DNA of 64,000 bases from Nocardioides sp. W7. Its GTDB lineage: Bacteria > Actinomycetota > Actinomycetes > Propionibacteriales > Nocardioidaceae. The notes beneath the pieces are model-generated. The model was not told where the DNA came from and searched no databases. It worked only from the letters and a program-made list of their open reading frames with translations. The position numbers were made by a program, and so were the translations under genes. The stretch covers positions 1,860,001 through 1,924,000 of the forward strand of contig NZ_CP095078.1 in assembly GCF_022919075.1 (NCBI RefSeq), read 5' to 3'. Below are positions 33,746 through 43,457 of this stretch, one piece after another. How positions within the stretch are numbered: the first letter of the stretch is position 1; the number at the start of each line of letters is the position of its first letter.

Positions 33746-34836
33746 CGCAGCCACCCCGGGTTGGCGGGGAGGGCCGGCAGGTCGGGCCGCAGGCCGGCGT
33801 ACGCCGCCAGGACGGGGGCGAGCTCGAGGGGGGTGGCGCCGTGCAGGATCACGCTGTCGGCGCCCGCGGCGAGCTGGTCGAGGGCCCGGCGTGCGCACTG
33901 CTCCGCCGTGCCGGTCGCGGAGGCGGCGAGCCACTCGGCGGGGAGCACCTGCTCGCGCAGGTAGGTCAGCTCCTCGGTCGTGCCGATCGCGTCGAGCGCG
34001 CCGGGGTAGCCCTGCAGCAGCGGGTCCGCGCGGAACCGCTCCAGCGCCGCGAGGTCCCAGCCGTTGGCGCGGACCAGCACCTCGCCGTACCCCTGGAGGT
34101 ACGTCGCGAGCCGACCCACGAGCTTGCGCAGCTGCTGCTCCTCGGGGATGGAGTCCTCGACCGTGGCCAGCACCGACCAGACCCGGACTGCGGCCGGGTC
34201 GCGGCCGGCCTCCTCGGCCGAGCGGCGGATCGTCGCGACCGATCGGGCGAGGGTCTCGTCGGACAGGAACGTGTGGAGTACGACGCCGTCGGCGATCCGG
34301 CCGGCGAGCTCGAGGCTCTTCGGCCCGATCGCCATCATCAGCACCGGGATGTCCTCGTCGAAGGAGGAGTCCTGGGACAGGTAGGGGTAGTCGCCGGCCG
34401 GTCCGGAGTGGCCGAACGCCTCGCCGTGCCACAGTCGGCGGTAGATCCCGACCGCGTCCGCCAGCTGGGCTCCGGTGACCCGCGGCAGGCCCATCACGTC
34501 GAAGAGCAGGTCGAAGCCGCGGCCCAGGCCGAAGGCGTAGCGCCCCCCGCTCATCCGGTGCAGCGTGGTGGCCATCGTGGCGGTGACCAGCGGGTGCCGG
34601 GTGTTGTGGTTGGTGGCGGCGGTGCCGATGCCGATCCGGCTCGACGCCGCGACGGCGGCCCCGGCGAGCACCCCGGCGTCCTTGACGTTGAACCGCTCCG
34701 AGAGGAACACCGCCCCCAGCCCCAGGTCCTCGGCCAGTCGGACCTCGTCGAGCAAATCGGCGGGGGAGCTGGTGTGGCCGGCGAGGCCGTAGCACCCGAG
34801 CTCGGGGAACGCCGGTCCGGATGTGTCGGTGGTCAC
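33742..34836 (-). CDS. LLM-class (luciferase-like, probably F420-dependent) oxidoreductase
   Basis: 364 aa from GTG 34836; a GTG at 34866 would add ten residues but falls within a perfect palindrome. TIM-barrel pattern: PELGCYGLAGHTSSPADLLDEVRLAEDLGLGAVFLSERFNVKDAG, GIGTAATNHNTRHPLVTATMATTLHRMSGGRYAFGLGRGFD and VLMMAIGPKSLELAGRIADGVVLHTF, typical of F420-dependent dehydrogenases. No ribosome site precedes either start, so a leaderless message is likely. Substrate unknown; linked to an APH-like kinase. Confidence 0.8.
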   Translation of the reverse strand: MTTDTSGPAFPELGCYGLAGHTSSPADLLDEVRLAEDLGLGAVFLSERFNVKDAGVLAGAAVAASSRIGIGTAATNHNTRHPLVTATMATTLHRMSGGRYAFGLGRGFDLLFDVMGLPRVTGAQLADAVGIYRRLWHGEAFGHSGPAGDYPYLSQDSSFDEDIPVLMMAIGPKSLELAGRIADGVVLHTFLSDETLARSVATIRRSAEEAGRDPAAVRVWSVLATVEDSIPEEQQLRKLVGRLATYLQGYGEVLVRANGWDLAALERFRADPLLQGYPGALDAIGTTEELTYLREQVLPAEWLAASATGTAEQCARRALDQLAAGADSVILHGATPLELAPVLAAYAGLRPDLPALPANPGWLR

Positions 34837-34860
34837 GCGGCGCGACGCTAGCAACGAAGT

Positions 34861-34872
34861 TGACACGTGTCA
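34861..34872. promoter_or_regulatory. Palindromic operator candidate TGACACGTGTCA
   Basis: A perfect 12-bp palindrome, 25 bp upstream of the LLM gene start. TGACA-N2-TGTCA sites are common TetR-type operators for lipid and acyl-CoA genes in actinobacteria. No cognate regulator is adjacent. Confidence 0.5.
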
Positions 34873-34919
34873 GTAGCTCGCCCGGTGACCGACGAGCGCC
34901 GTCCCGGTGATCGGGATCG

Positions 34920-35771
34920 TCAGATCGAGCGTGGGTCGGTCTCGCCGACCATCGCCACCTCGAGCGGCTTCTTCTCGCCGACGAACTTGCGCTGCGCCCA
35001 GGTCGCCGCTCCGGTCAGGACCAGGTTCACGCCGACGTACATCGCCCCGAGCACGAAGATGACCGGCACGTGGTTCTGGAACTCCAGGTAGATCGGCTTC
35101 CCGATCGCCGTCAGCCCGGGGGCGGTGATGGCGTACCCGAGACTGGTGTCCTTCAGGGCCACCACGCACTGGCTGATGATCGCCGGGATCATGATCTTGA
35201 CCGCCTGCGGCAGCAGGATCACCCGCATCACCTGGGTCTTGCGCAGGCCGAGGGCGTACGCCGCCTCCGCCTGCCCGGGCGGCACCGCGAGGACCCCCGC
35301 GCGGAACACCTCGGCCAGCACGGCGCCGTTGTAGAGGCTGAGCGCCCACACGACGCACCAGAACGCGCCGCTCTCGCCCCGGGTGATGCCGTAGGCGGAG
35401 AAGAAGATGATCATCAACATAAGCACGGGCAGGGCGCGGAAGAACTCCACGAACGCCCAGCAAGGCATCCGGACCAGGCGGTGGTCGGAGAGCTTGCCGA
35501 CCCCCAGCAGAACGCCCAGGACCAGGGCCCCGACGATCGCGCCCGCAGCCATCTTCAGGGTGTTCAACAGGCCGTCGACCAGGATCGTCTCGAGGTAGCC
35601 GGGGGTCGTGAAGACCTCCCACTTGTCGCCTTCGAACTGACCCTTGGACTGCAGCTGGAAGAGCAGGAAGGCGACCGCGGCGGCGACGGCCAGCAGGGTC
35701 AGCACGGTGTAGAGCCGGTGCCGCGCGATCGTGCGCGGACCGGGTGCGTCGAACAGCACGCTTCCGGACAT
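34920..35771 (-). CDS. gluD: Glutamate-type ABC transporter permease GluD
   Basis: 283 aa from ATG 35771 (TGATG overlap with gluC). N-terminal helix (LYTVLTLLAVAAAVAFLLFQL), then the HisMQ-type permease domain of five helices with the ATPase-contact loop VPPGQAEAAYALGLRKTQVMRVILLPQAVKIMIPAIISQCVVALKDTSL. C-terminal soluble tail ends EVAMVGETDPRSI. Last gene of gluABCD; imports glutamate or a related polar amino acid. Confidence 0.9.
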   Translation of the reverse strand: MSGSVLFDAPGPRTIARHRLYTVLTLLAVAAAVAFLLFQLQSKGQFEGDKWEVFTTPGYLETILVDGLLNTLKMAAGAIVGALVLGVLLGVGKLSDHRLVRMPCWAFVEFFRALPVLMLMIIFFSAYGITRGESGAFWCVVWALSLYNGAVLAEVFRAGVLAVPPGQAEAAYALGLRKTQVMRVILLPQAVKIMIPAIISQCVVALKDTSLGYAITAPGLTAIGKPIYLEFQNHVPVIFVLGAMYVGVNLVLTGAATWAQRKFVGEKKPLEVAMVGETDPRSI

Positions 35772-36466
35772 CAGGCGACCCTCCATCGACGCTCGAGGCG
35801 GTGGGCCACCAGGGAGTAGATCTCCACCAGGACCACGAAGACCAGTGCGAACGCGCCGAAGATCCACCACCGGTCGGCCGGGTAGTCGTTGAGCAGCAGC
35901 TTCATCCGGTAGAACGCCTCGACGACCAGGACGGTCCCGGCGACGGTGGTGTTCTTGATCAGCGCGATCTGCACGCTCGCCAGTGGCGGCAGCGCCGCCC
36001 GGAAGGCCTGGGGCAGTACGACGTGCCGCATCGCGCCGCTGAACGGCAGCCCGATCGCGCGCGCCGCCTCGGCCTGTCCGAGCGGGACGGCGTTGACGCC
36101 GGAGCGCAGTGCCTCGCACACGAACGCGGCGGTGTAGAGGGTCAGCCCGACGACCGCTCCGGCGAAGGCGTTGGTCATCCGGATCTGGCCCCACCCGGTG
36201 TTGATCACGATGTCGATCCAGGTGAACCGGATGCCGATCTTCGGCCCGGCGATGCTGAAGAACAGCAGCACGAGCAGCAGCGGCGTGTTGCGGACGAGGG
36301 TGACGTAGACGACCGCCGTACGACGCATGATCGCGACCGGTCCGACCCGGAGGGCGGCCAGCAGGGTGCCGAGCAGCAGCGAGCCGATGCCGGCGATGAC
36401 GAAGAGCAGGATCGTGTGGGCGAAGCCCATCGCGATGAACTGGTAGTTCTCGCGGATCACGTCCAT
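35771..36466 (-). CDS. gluC: Glutamate-type ABC transporter permease GluC
   Basis: 231 aa from ATG 36466, which has GGAAGGAGG 6 bp upstream; a longer in-frame start at 36508 ignores that site. HisMQ-type permease: VGPVAIMRRTAVVYVTLVRNTPLLLVLLFF and the coupling loop VPLGQAEAARAIGLPFSGAMRHVVLPQAFRAALPPLASVQIALIKNTTV. It forms the membrane channel with GluD. Confidence 0.92.
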   Translation of the reverse strand: MDVIRENYQFIAMGFAHTILLFVIAGIGSLLLGTLLAALRVGPVAIMRRTAVVYVTLVRNTPLLLVLLFFSIAGPKIGIRFTWIDIVINTGWGQIRMTNAFAGAVVGLTLYTAAFVCEALRSGVNAVPLGQAEAARAIGLPFSGAMRHVVLPQAFRAALPPLASVQIALIKNTTVAGTVLVVEAFYRMKLLLNDYPADRWWIFGAFALVFVVLVEIYSLVAHRLERRWRVA

Positions 36467-36526
36467 GCGGTCCTCCTTCCGGGGGTGCCCGGTGATCGTC
36501 GGGGTCACCCCCGGAATGAGGTCAGG

Positions 36527-37417
36527 TCAGGCGGCGCACTCGTCGAGGGCCGGCGGCTCCGGGGTCTCGGCGCCCGAGGGGCCGAGGGTGAGCTCGAACG
36601 CCTCCGCCCACGAGCCGTCCTCGAAGGACTCGGTCAGCACGTCGTTGATCCACTGGCACATCTCGGGGTGGTCCTTGGAGTAGCCCACGCCGATCCGCTC
36701 CTCGGAGAACTCGTCGCCGACGACCTTCAGCTCGCCTTCGTACTGCGCGGCGAGGCCGAGCAGGATCGAGCCGTCGGTGGACATCGCGGGGACGGAGCCG
36801 TCGACGACCTGCTCGGCGCACACGCTGTAGGTGTCGGCCGGGACCCCGACCGCGCCGGCGGCGGTGACGTTCTTCAGCGAGGTCGAGCCCTCGGCGGAGC
36901 AGACCTCCTGGCCCTTGAGGTCCTCGATCGACTCGACGTCGCTGTCGGTGGGCACCAGGACCTGCTGGCCGGTGACCATGTAGGGCCCGGTCTGCCCGAC
37001 GAGCTCGCGACGCTCGTCGGTGATGGAGTACGACGCGAGGACCAGGTCGACCCGGTCGTTCTCCAGGAACGGCTCGCGGTTGTCGGAGATGGTCTCGACG
37101 TAGATGTCGGCCTGGTTGGGGTCGATGCCGAGGTCGGCGACCAGGAGCTTGGCGATCTCGATGTCGAAGCCGCTCGGCAGGTCGTCGTTCGCGCCCTTGA
37201 AGCCCAGGCCGGGCTGGTCGAACTTCACGCCGACCGTGATCTTGCCGGCTTCGGCGAGCTCCCGCATCCGGGTGCCCTCCTCGAACTGGTCGGCGGCGTT
37301 CTCCTCGGCCTCGACCTCGCGGCCACCGGAGTCGTCGCTGCCGGCGTCGCCGCAGGCCGCGAGGCTCCCGGTGAGGAGGACGGCCGCTGCGGCCGCCTTG
37401 AACCTGATCGAGCGCAT
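36527..37417 (-). CDS. gluB: Glutamate-type ABC transporter binding lipoprotein GluB
   Basis: 296 aa. Lipobox SLAAC, acidic linker, then a class-3 amino-acid-binding domain: ITVGVKFDQPGLGFKGANDDLPSGFDIEIAKLLVADLGIDPNQADIYVETISDNREPFLENDRVDLVLASYSITDERRELVGQTGPYMVTGQ. The order FDIEIAK...SITDERRE is typical of glutamate/aspartate receptors. Lies between gluA (11 bp) and gluC (60 bp). Confidence 0.92.
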   Translation of the reverse strand: MRSIRFKAAAAAVLLTGSLAACGDAGSDDSGGREVEAEENAADQFEEGTRMRELAEAGKITVGVKFDQPGLGFKGANDDLPSGFDIEIAKLLVADLGIDPNQADIYVETISDNREPFLENDRVDLVLASYSITDERRELVGQTGPYMVTGQQVLVPTDSDVESIEDLKGQEVCSAEGSTSLKNVTAAGAVGVPADTYSVCAEQVVDGSVPAMSTDGSILLGLAAQYEGELKVVGDEFSEERIGVGYSKDHPEMCQWINDVLTESFEDGSWAEAFELTLGPSGAETPEPPALDECAA

Positions 37418-37428
37418 AGCTGTCTCCT

Positions 37429-38205
<777 letters not shown>

Positions 38206-38320
38206 GCCCGGGGACACTATCCACAAGTAGTCCTTCCGAACCATCCCCCACCTGGGGCGATGCGAACCGAGACCGAGTCGTGACCCGGCGTTCCGGCACG
38301 GGACGCGGGAGGATGGTGTC

Positions 38321-38623
38321 GTGCCCGACGACACCTCTGCCTTCAGCACCATCTCCGTCCGCCGTACCGACGGTGCCCGCGAGGTGCATCCGCTCGCCCG
38401 CATCCTGGGGATCCGCGACGGCTTCGTGTTCTTGGAGGACCAGCTCGCCACCGACCGTTCCGGCAGCGGGATCCGGACCCCGCAGACCCACATGATCCCG
38501 CTCGCGGACGTCTCCGCGGTCGACGTCGAGACCGGTGCCGAGTCCGACGAGGACAGCGAGACCAGCGTCGCGCTCGAGGCGGCGGGACTGCTCCACCTCG
38601 ACGGCACGGTCTACGTGCGCTGA
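38321..38623 (+). CDS. Small hypothetical protein
   Basis: 100 aa from GTG 38321. No signal peptide or membrane segment. Beta-rich with an acidic patch ([15 protein letters not shown]) and motifs [36 protein letters not shown] and [15 protein letters not shown]. Not recognised. Divergent from gluA and convergent with the secreted protein gene, 9 bp apart. Confidence 0.6.
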   Translation: MPDDTSAFSTISVRRTDGAREVHPLARILGIRDGFVFLEDQLATDRSGSGIRTPQTHMIPLADVSAVDVETGAESDEDSETSVALEAAGLLHLDGTVYVR

Positions 38624-38631
38624 GACCCCGC

Positions 38632-39603
38632 TCAGCCGACCGCGGTGACCAGGCTCTGGGACTCGGCGACGCCGACGCTCTGGGTGAACCTCGCCGACAG
38701 CGGGTCGACCTCGCCCTGCGGCTGACCGTTGAAGGTCCAGCTGACCGTCCACTGGGTGTCGGCGGTGACCTCGGCGGTCCCGGCGCGGCGGAAGGCCAGG
38801 ACGCACTCGCTGGAGCCGCCCGGCTGCCACGCGACCCCGGTGCCGGCGCACGGGACCGCGCCGGCGTCCGGTGCCGAGAAGACGACGTCGGCGAGCGCGG
38901 CCTCGACCGTCACGCTGTTGGTGCCGGCGGTGGCCGTCACCGACCCGCTCTGGGCGGGGTCGGAGAGCCAGAACCAGGTGTCGAGGTTGACCAGGGTGTC
39001 GAAGGCGCCCGCCGCGTCCGGGTTGAACTCGAAGGCCGGCTCCGGGATCGTCATCGCCTGCTGGGCGGCCATCAGCAGCACCTCGGGCGGCACCGGCGGC
39101 ACCGGCGGGGCCCCGCCGGCCTCGACGTAGACGCCGTCGTGGGTGTCGAAGAAGTTCTCGGCGAAGGCCTCGAAGTCGTCCCAGGGCAGGTCGTTCACGT
39201 TCTGGCAGCCGGCGAAGTACCAGTGGCCCTCGGTGTCGTCCTTGTGCTGCTGGTAGCCGGCGTACGGCTTCCACTCGCCCCGGTCGGCCTCGTCGCTGCC
39301 GGCGCCGGAGATGGAGCCCTCCTTGACGCCCTCGAAGTACTCCTTGCCGGTCCAGCCCTCGTAGAAGACGCACGGGACGGGGACGTGGACTGTCGTGGTG
39401 CCGCCGCCGGGGGAGCCCGGGCTGCCACCCGAGACGAAGGAGCCGGTCACGGTCACCGTCACCGTGCTGCCGTCGACCTGCGGGGGCTCGCAGCTGATGC
39501 CGCCACCTCCGCAGGCGGCTGCGGACTCGAGCACCGCGCCCATCACGACGATGCCGGACGCGGCGCCGATCACGGTCGCCAGGGAGCGGGCGAATCTCAA
39601 CAT
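38632..39603 (-). CDS. Secreted protein of unknown function
   Basis: 323 aa from ATG 39603. Signal peptide (LATVIGAASGIVVMGAVLESAAA) followed by CGGGGISCEPPQVDGSTVTVTVTGSF, a Gly/Ser/Pro linker, then a central Tyr/Trp-rich domain (VFYEGWTGKEYFEGVKEG, YAGYQQHKDDTEGHWYFAGC) and a C-terminal Ig-like region (TQWTVSWTFNGQPQGEVDPLSARFTQSVGVAESQSLV). The start overlaps the end of the upstream lipoprotein gene by 7 bp, so they form a pair. Residues AAACGG also resemble a weak lipobox. Confidence 0.7.
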   Translation of the reverse strand: MLRFARSLATVIGAASGIVVMGAVLESAAACGGGGISCEPPQVDGSTVTVTVTGSFVSGGSPGSPGGGTTTVHVPVPCVFYEGWTGKEYFEGVKEGSISGAGSDEADRGEWKPYAGYQQHKDDTEGHWYFAGCQNVNDLPWDDFEAFAENFFDTHDGVYVEAGGAPPVPPVPPEVLLMAAQQAMTIPEPAFEFNPDAAGAFDTLVNLDTWFWLSDPAQSGSVTATAGTNSVTVEAALADVVFSAPDAGAVPCAGTGVAWQPGGSSECVLAFRRAGTAEVTADTQWTVSWTFNGQPQGEVDPLSARFTQSVGVAESQSLVTAVG

Positions 39604-40217
39604 GACTCCTCCAGGGTGTCGTACTGGGTCACGACCCAGGTGCCGTCGGCGGCGGTGAGCACCACGCGCCCGACGGCGCGCTGCAGGCCCTCGACGGGCC
39701 CGGGCCGGCCGGACTTCACGAGCTTCAGGTCCGAGGCGTCGGTGCACAGGGTCAGGGCGGCGGCCCGGGGGCCGGCTCCCTCGAGGTCGACGTCGATCCG
39801 CACCTCGCCGTCGTAGCGGGTGTCGTTGTCGCGGAGGTAGGCGACGGTCGACTCCAGCGTCGGCGTGAGCGACGGGGCGGCGTTGTCGGTGAGGAGCGGG
39901 TTGAGCTCGCCGGTGCGGCTCAGCTCGCGCAGGCCTCGCTCGTACTCGACGTAGGTGGCGAGTGCGGCCGCCTCGGGCCCACTGGCCTGTGGGAGCGCGG
40001 AGAACTCCAGCCCGATCTCGGGATAGCTGGTCGGGATCGCGTCGTCGGCCGGCTCGCCCGACGGGGTCTCGCCGGGCTCCGCCGACGGTGTCGGCGAGGC
40101 GGACGGGGTGGCGTCGAGCTCCAGCGTCTTCGGCTCCTCGGTGTCCGAGGAGCAGGAGCCGAGAGCGAGGGTCAGCGCGACGACACCGAGCGTCGTCCCG
40201 AGACGGAGTGGTCGCAT
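39597..40217 (-). CDS. Putative lipoprotein of unknown function
   Basis: 206 aa from ATG 40217. Lipobox LGSC, then a Ser/Pro/Thr/Glu linker (DATPSASPTPSAEPGETPSG) and a domain of about 120 residues (AALATYVEYERGLRELSRTGELNPLLTDNAAPSLTPTLESTVAYLRDNDTRYDGEVRIDVDLEG) that could be an NTF2-like fold. It ends with the downstream secreted protein gene overlapping by 7 bp. Both are exported and probably work together at the cell surface. Confidence 0.7.
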   Translation of the reverse strand: MRPLRLGTTLGVVALTLALGSCSSDTEEPKTLELDATPSASPTPSAEPGETPSGEPADDAIPTSYPEIGLEFSALPQASGPEAAALATYVEYERGLRELSRTGELNPLLTDNAAPSLTPTLESTVAYLRDNDTRYDGEVRIDVDLEGAGPRAAALTLCTDASDLKLVKSGRPGPVEGLQRAVGRVVLTAADGTWVVTQYDTLEESC

Positions 40218-40308
40218 GTGTGCCCCGTATTCGTTGAGAGATCGTGCGCAACCTGCCCGGTCACACGTGGTGGTAAACGACGCGACCACCGGAAGGCGAC
40301 GCTCGCGG

Positions 40309-40339
40309 TTGGGTGGCGAGGTCCGCTGCGCCGTACCCT
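40309..40339 (+). promoter_or_regulatory. Candidate miaB promoter
   Basis: TTGGGT (40309-40314) and TACCCT (40334-40339), 19 bp apart, end 9 bp before the miaB ATG. A transcript from here would be leaderless or nearly so, which fits the lack of a ribosome site. Confidence 0.4.
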
Positions 40340-40348
40340 TTTGCGGTC

Positions 40349-41830
40349 ATGGCTCGCACGTATGAGGTCCGCACCCACGGGTGCCAGATGAACGTCCACG
40401 ACTCCGAGCGGCTCACCGGGCTGCTGGAGGACGCGGGGTACGCCGCCGCGCCCACGGGCGAGCAGGCCGACGTGGTGGTCTTCAACACCTGCGCGGTGCG
40501 CGAGAACGCCGACAACAAGCTCTACGGCAACCTCTCCCACCTGGCGCCCGTCAAGGCCGCGCACCCGGGGATGCAGATCGCCGTCGGCGGCTGCCTGGCC
40601 CAGAAGGACCGCTCGACGATCACCGAGCGGGCGCCGTACGTCGACGTCGTCTTCGGCACCCACAACATCGGGTCGCTGCCCGCGCTGCTGGAGCGAGCGC
40701 GGGTGCAGGAGGAGGCGCAGGTCGAGATCCTCGAGTCGCTCGAGGTCTTCCCGTCGACGCTGCCGACCAAGCGCGAGTCGGCGTACGCCGCGTGGGTCTC
40801 GATCTCGGTCGGGTGCAACAACACCTGCACGTTCTGCATCGTCCCCGCGCTGCGCGGCAAGGAGAAGGACCGCCGACCCGGCGACATCCTCGCCGAGGTG
40901 CGCGCCCTGGTCGCCGAGGGCGTCAGCGAGGTGACCCTGCTCGGGCAGAACGTCAACGCGTACGGCGTGGAGTTCGGCGATCGGCAGGCCTTCAGCAAGC
41001 TGCTGCGCGCCTGCGGCGAGATCGAGGGGCTGGAACGGGTGCGGTTCACCTCGCCCCACCCGGCCGAGTTCACCGACGACGTCATCGAGGCGATGGCCGA
41101 GACGCCGAACGTGATGCCGAGCCTGCACATGCCGTTGCAGTCCGGCTCCGACCGGCTGCTGCGGGAGATGCGGCGCTCCTATCGGTCGTCGAAGTACCTC
41201 GGCATCATCGAGCGGGTCCGCGCAGCGATGCCGGACGCGGCGATCACCACCGACATCATCGTGGGCTTCCCCGGCGAGACCGAGGAGGACTTCCTCGAGA
41301 CGCTGCGGGTGGTCCGGGAGTCGCGCTTCGCCAGCGCCTTCACGTTCCAGTACTCCAAGCGCCCCGGCACCCCCGCCGCGGACCTGCCCGACCAGGTGTC
41401 GGCCGCCGACGTCAAGGACCGCTACGGGCGGCTCGTCGACCTCGTCAACGAGATCGCCTGGGACGAGGGCAAGCGGCTGGTCGGTCGGCGGGTGGAGCTG
41501 ATGGTCGCCGAGGGCGAGGGTCGCAAGGACGCCGCCACCCACCGCCTCTCCGGCCGCGCCCGCGACAACCGGCTGGTGCACTTCAACCCGGCGCTCGCCC
41601 CGTCGGTCGAGCCCGTCGAGATCCGACCGGGCGACATGGTCACCGTCGAGGTCACCTACGCGGCCCCGCACCACCTGGTCGCGGACGGTCCGGTGCTCGA
41701 GGTGCGTCGTACCCGCTCGGGCGACGCGTGGGCGGCCCGCCGTGCCGCGCCTGCGACGGCCGGCGTGGGTCTCGGCATGCCGTCCATCGGCGTACCCGCA
41801 CCGCTGCCCGACGCGCCCGCCTGCCGCTGA
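40349..41830 (+). CDS. miaB: tRNA-2-methylthio-N6-dimethylallyladenosine synthase
   Basis: 493 aa from ATG 40349. Radical-SAM methylthiotransferase: the N-terminal UPF0004 domain has Cys ligands in [20 protein letters not shown] and VGGCLAQ; the radical SAM motif is [11 protein letters not shown]; the C-terminal TRAM domain ends [15 protein letters not shown]. It adds a methylthio group to i6A37 of tRNAs; miaA, which makes i6A, lies 1.9 kb downstream. Normally these two genes are much closer in actinobacteria. Confidence 0.96.
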   Translation: MARTYEVRTHGCQMNVHDSERLTGLLEDAGYAAAPTGEQADVVVFNTCAVRENADNKLYGNLSHLAPVKAAHPGMQIAVGGCLAQKDRSTITERAPYVDVVFGTHNIGSLPALLERARVQEEAQVEILESLEVFPSTLPTKRESAYAAWVSISVGCNNTCTFCIVPALRGKEKDRRPGDILAEVRALVAEGVSEVTLLGQNVNAYGVEFGDRQAFSKLLRACGEIEGLERVRFTSPHPAEFTDDVIEAMAETPNVMPSLHMPLQSGSDRLLREMRRSYRSSKYLGIIERVRAAMPDAAITTDIIVGFPGETEEDFLETLRVVRESRFASAFTFQYSKRPGTPAADLPDQVSAADVKDRYGRLVDLVNEIAWDEGKRLVGRRVELMVAEGEGRKDAATHRLSGRARDNRLVHFNPALAPSVEPVEIRPGDMVTVEVTYAAPHHLVADGPVLEVRRTRSGDAWAARRAAPATAGVGLGMPSIGVPAPLPDAPACR

Positions 41831-41899
41831 GTCCGCTCAGGGCAGGGAGTCGGTCGCGACGCGGACCGGCTCGGTGAGTCGCGCCCGACACGCGAGCCG

Positions 41900-41948
41900 C
41901 CGGTGAGTGGTCCACCTTCGACCGCCCAGCAACGGTGGACCACTCACC
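41900..41948. repeat. Palindromic hairpin after miaB
   Basis: CGGTGAGTGGTCCACC (41900-41915) and GGTGGACCACTCACCG (41933-41948): perfect 16-bp arms and a 17-nt loop. It is between the end of miaB and the end of the convergent small-protein operon, so it may be a shared terminator. The rest of 41831-42033 shows no gene. Confidence 0.8.
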
Positions 41949-42033
41949 GCTCCCACGCCGCCCGCGACTGGCGGCGTGGACGGCCGAAGCCGTCGAACGG
42001 GACGCCGATCAGGTCGATCCGGGCCCTCTACCT

Positions 42034-42282
42034 CTACACCTCGTCGTCGTGCCGCGGGTCCTTGCTGGAGTAGCCGGCCTTCGGCGGGATGCCGGGGCCC
42101 GGGTTGGTCTCCGGCCCGCCGGTGGACTGCTCGGGCGGGGCGTCCGCGGGCGGCTCGGCCGAGGTGACGTCTCGGACGCCGTCGGTGCCGACCTGGCCGG
42201 GACCGGTGGGCCCGACCCGCTCGCTGCTCACGCCCATCCCGCCCGCTGCGGCGTCGGTGGTCTCGGGATCCGGCGTCGTCAT
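42034..42282 (-). CDS. Small acidic disordered protein (last gene of mini-protein operon)
   Basis: 82 aa, Gly/Pro/Asp/Glu-rich with no hydrophobic core (TTPDPETTDAAAGGMGVSSE... SSKDPRHDDEV), predicted to be disordered. Starts by ATGA overlap with the preceding acidic gene. Function unknown; the operon context is the only clue. Confidence 0.55.
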   Translation of the reverse strand: MTTPDPETTDAAAGGMGVSSERVGPTGPGQVGTDGVRDVTSAEPPADAPPEQSTGGPETNPGPGIPPKAGYSSKDPRHDDEV

Positions 42283-42542
42283 GCGGGGGACTCCTCCTCG
42301 GCGGGCACGTCCTCGCCGTCCTTGGTCGCCTCGGTGGAGGTGTCCTCGCCGCCCTGGATCTCGTCGGGGGTGGTCTCCGCGTCGACGGCGGGGTTCTCGG
42401 CGGTCGACAGGTCTGCGGGGAGTGCGACGTCGGTCTCGGGGATCGCGTCCACGCCGCCGGGGTTCGGCTCGCCGGGCTCGATCTCCGGCTCGGGCATGGG
42501 GCCGAGATCTGCGGTGTCGGTCTGATCGGTCGGGTCGGTCAT
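42279..42542 (-). CDS. Small acidic disordered protein
   Basis: 87 aa from ATG 42542 (GAGGAGGAC upstream). Strongly acidic, Pro/Glu/Asp-rich (MPEPEIEPGEPNPGG; GEDTSTEATKDGEDVPAEEE), with almost no hydrophobic residues. Follows the NUDIX gene by 29 bp and overlaps the next gene. Not recognised. Confidence 0.55.
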   Translation of the reverse strand: MTDPTDQTDTADLGPMPEPEIEPGEPNPGGVDAIPETDVALPADLSTAENPAVDAETTPDEIQGGEDTSTEATKDGEDVPAEEESPA

Positions 42543-42571
42543 GGGTCCTCCTCGGAAGACATGGGGGACGG

Positions 42572-43033
42572 TCAGAAACCGAAGGTTGAGTACGCCTGGG
42601 TGGTACCCGAGCGGATCGCCGTCAACACGCTGAGCTCGTGCGGCACCACCGGGTCGGGCAGGGCGTCGAGTGGGCACCAGCGCAGGTCGGCGCACTTCAG
42701 CGGCTCGACGATCCGGGGCTGCCCGGACCAGCTGCGGGCGGTGAAGAAGAAGTCGATCCGCTCGTCGATCGACTCCCCGCCCCGGGTGCGCTGCATGGCG
42801 GTCACGAAGGTCAGGTCGAGATCGCCGACGTCGAGCTCCTCGCGGGCCTCGCGGTGGGCGGCGTCGTACGCCGTCTCGCCCTGCTCGACGTGACCGGCCG
42901 CGGCCGCGGCCCAGTGGTCGTCCATGTAGCCGGTGCCCTGGCGCAGCTGGAGCAGCACCTCCGGTCCGGAGACGCCGTCGCGGAGCAGGAAGACGTAGGA
43001 GGCGGGGACGACGACGAAGCGACCGTGCGTCAC
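42572..43033 (-). CDS. NUDIX hydrolase
   Basis: 153 aa from GTG 43033. NUDIX box GHVEQGETAYDAAHREAREELDV with the REAREEL helix that binds Mg2+; strand RFVVVPASYVFLLRD before it. Hydrolyses a nucleoside diphosphate linked to some moiety; MutT-like, substrate unknown. The start overlaps the stop of the preceding 57-aa acidic gene (GTGA). Confidence 0.88.
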   Translation of the reverse strand: MTHGRFVVVPASYVFLLRDGVSGPEVLLQLRQGTGYMDDHWAAAAAGHVEQGETAYDAAHREAREELDVGDLDLTFVTAMQRTRGGESIDERIDFFFTARSWSGQPRIVEPLKCADLRWCPLDALPDPVVPHELSVLTAIRSGTTQAYSTFGF

Positions 43034-43203
43034 TCCTCGACGTCCTCGGTCAGCTCGTCCTGGGGGGTCGCGTCGGCCTCGCCGAGGGGGGAGTAGGCCG
43101 TACCCGTGCTGTCCGAGACGGTCTCGTCGTCGGCGTGGTGCTCCTCCGGGTCCGGACGGTCGTCCGGCTCGAGCTCCTCGGCCTCGATCGGCTGGTCGGT
43201 CAT
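43030..43203 (-). CDS. Small acidic disordered protein
   Basis: 57 aa from ATG 43203 (GGAGCACC before it). About a third Asp/Glu (AEELEPDDRPDPEEHHADDE; DELTEDVEE). Overlaps the NUDIX start, so translation of the two is coupled. Not recognised. Confidence 0.5.
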   Translation of the reverse strand: MTDQPIEAEELEPDDRPDPEEHHADDETVSDSTGTAYSPLGEADATPQDELTEDVEE

Positions 43204-43217
43204 CGGTGCTCCTTCGG

Positions 43218-43457
43218 TCACTGGGACGGCTGGTCCAGGGAGGTCTCGGCGTTCTCCTCCTGCCGGTCACGCTCCTCGCCGTCCTGCTCGGGGCGGTCGC
43301 CCGTCGGAGCGGGCACGTCCGAGCCGGTGGCGGGGGTGCGGGGACCCGGATCGGGCGCTGCCTCACCGGGTGTCTCACGACCGTCGGGGGCGTCGGTGCG
43401 CTGCGGGCCGCCCGGCGGGGTGGGGGCGTCGAGGTCGTCGTGCTGCTTCTGGTTCAT
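43218..43457 (-). CDS. Small hydrophilic disordered protein
   Basis: 79 aa from ATG 43457, overlapping the MT0933-like gene (ATGA). Rich in Pro, Asp, Glu, Gln (MNQKQHDDLDAPTPPGG; ERDRQEENAETSLDQPSQ) without a core. Not recognised. Confidence 0.5.
   Translation of the reverse strand: MNQKQHDDLDAPTPPGGPQRTDAPDGRETPGEAAPDPGPRTPATGSDVPAPTGDRPEQDGEERDRQEENAETSLDQPSQ

Noticed and set aside
32708..34795. A 695-codon frame fusing the phosphotransferase with the LLM gene region
   Set aside because: The upstream half is an out-of-frame reading of the LLM gene; the kinase begins at ATG 33745 with ATGA overlap.
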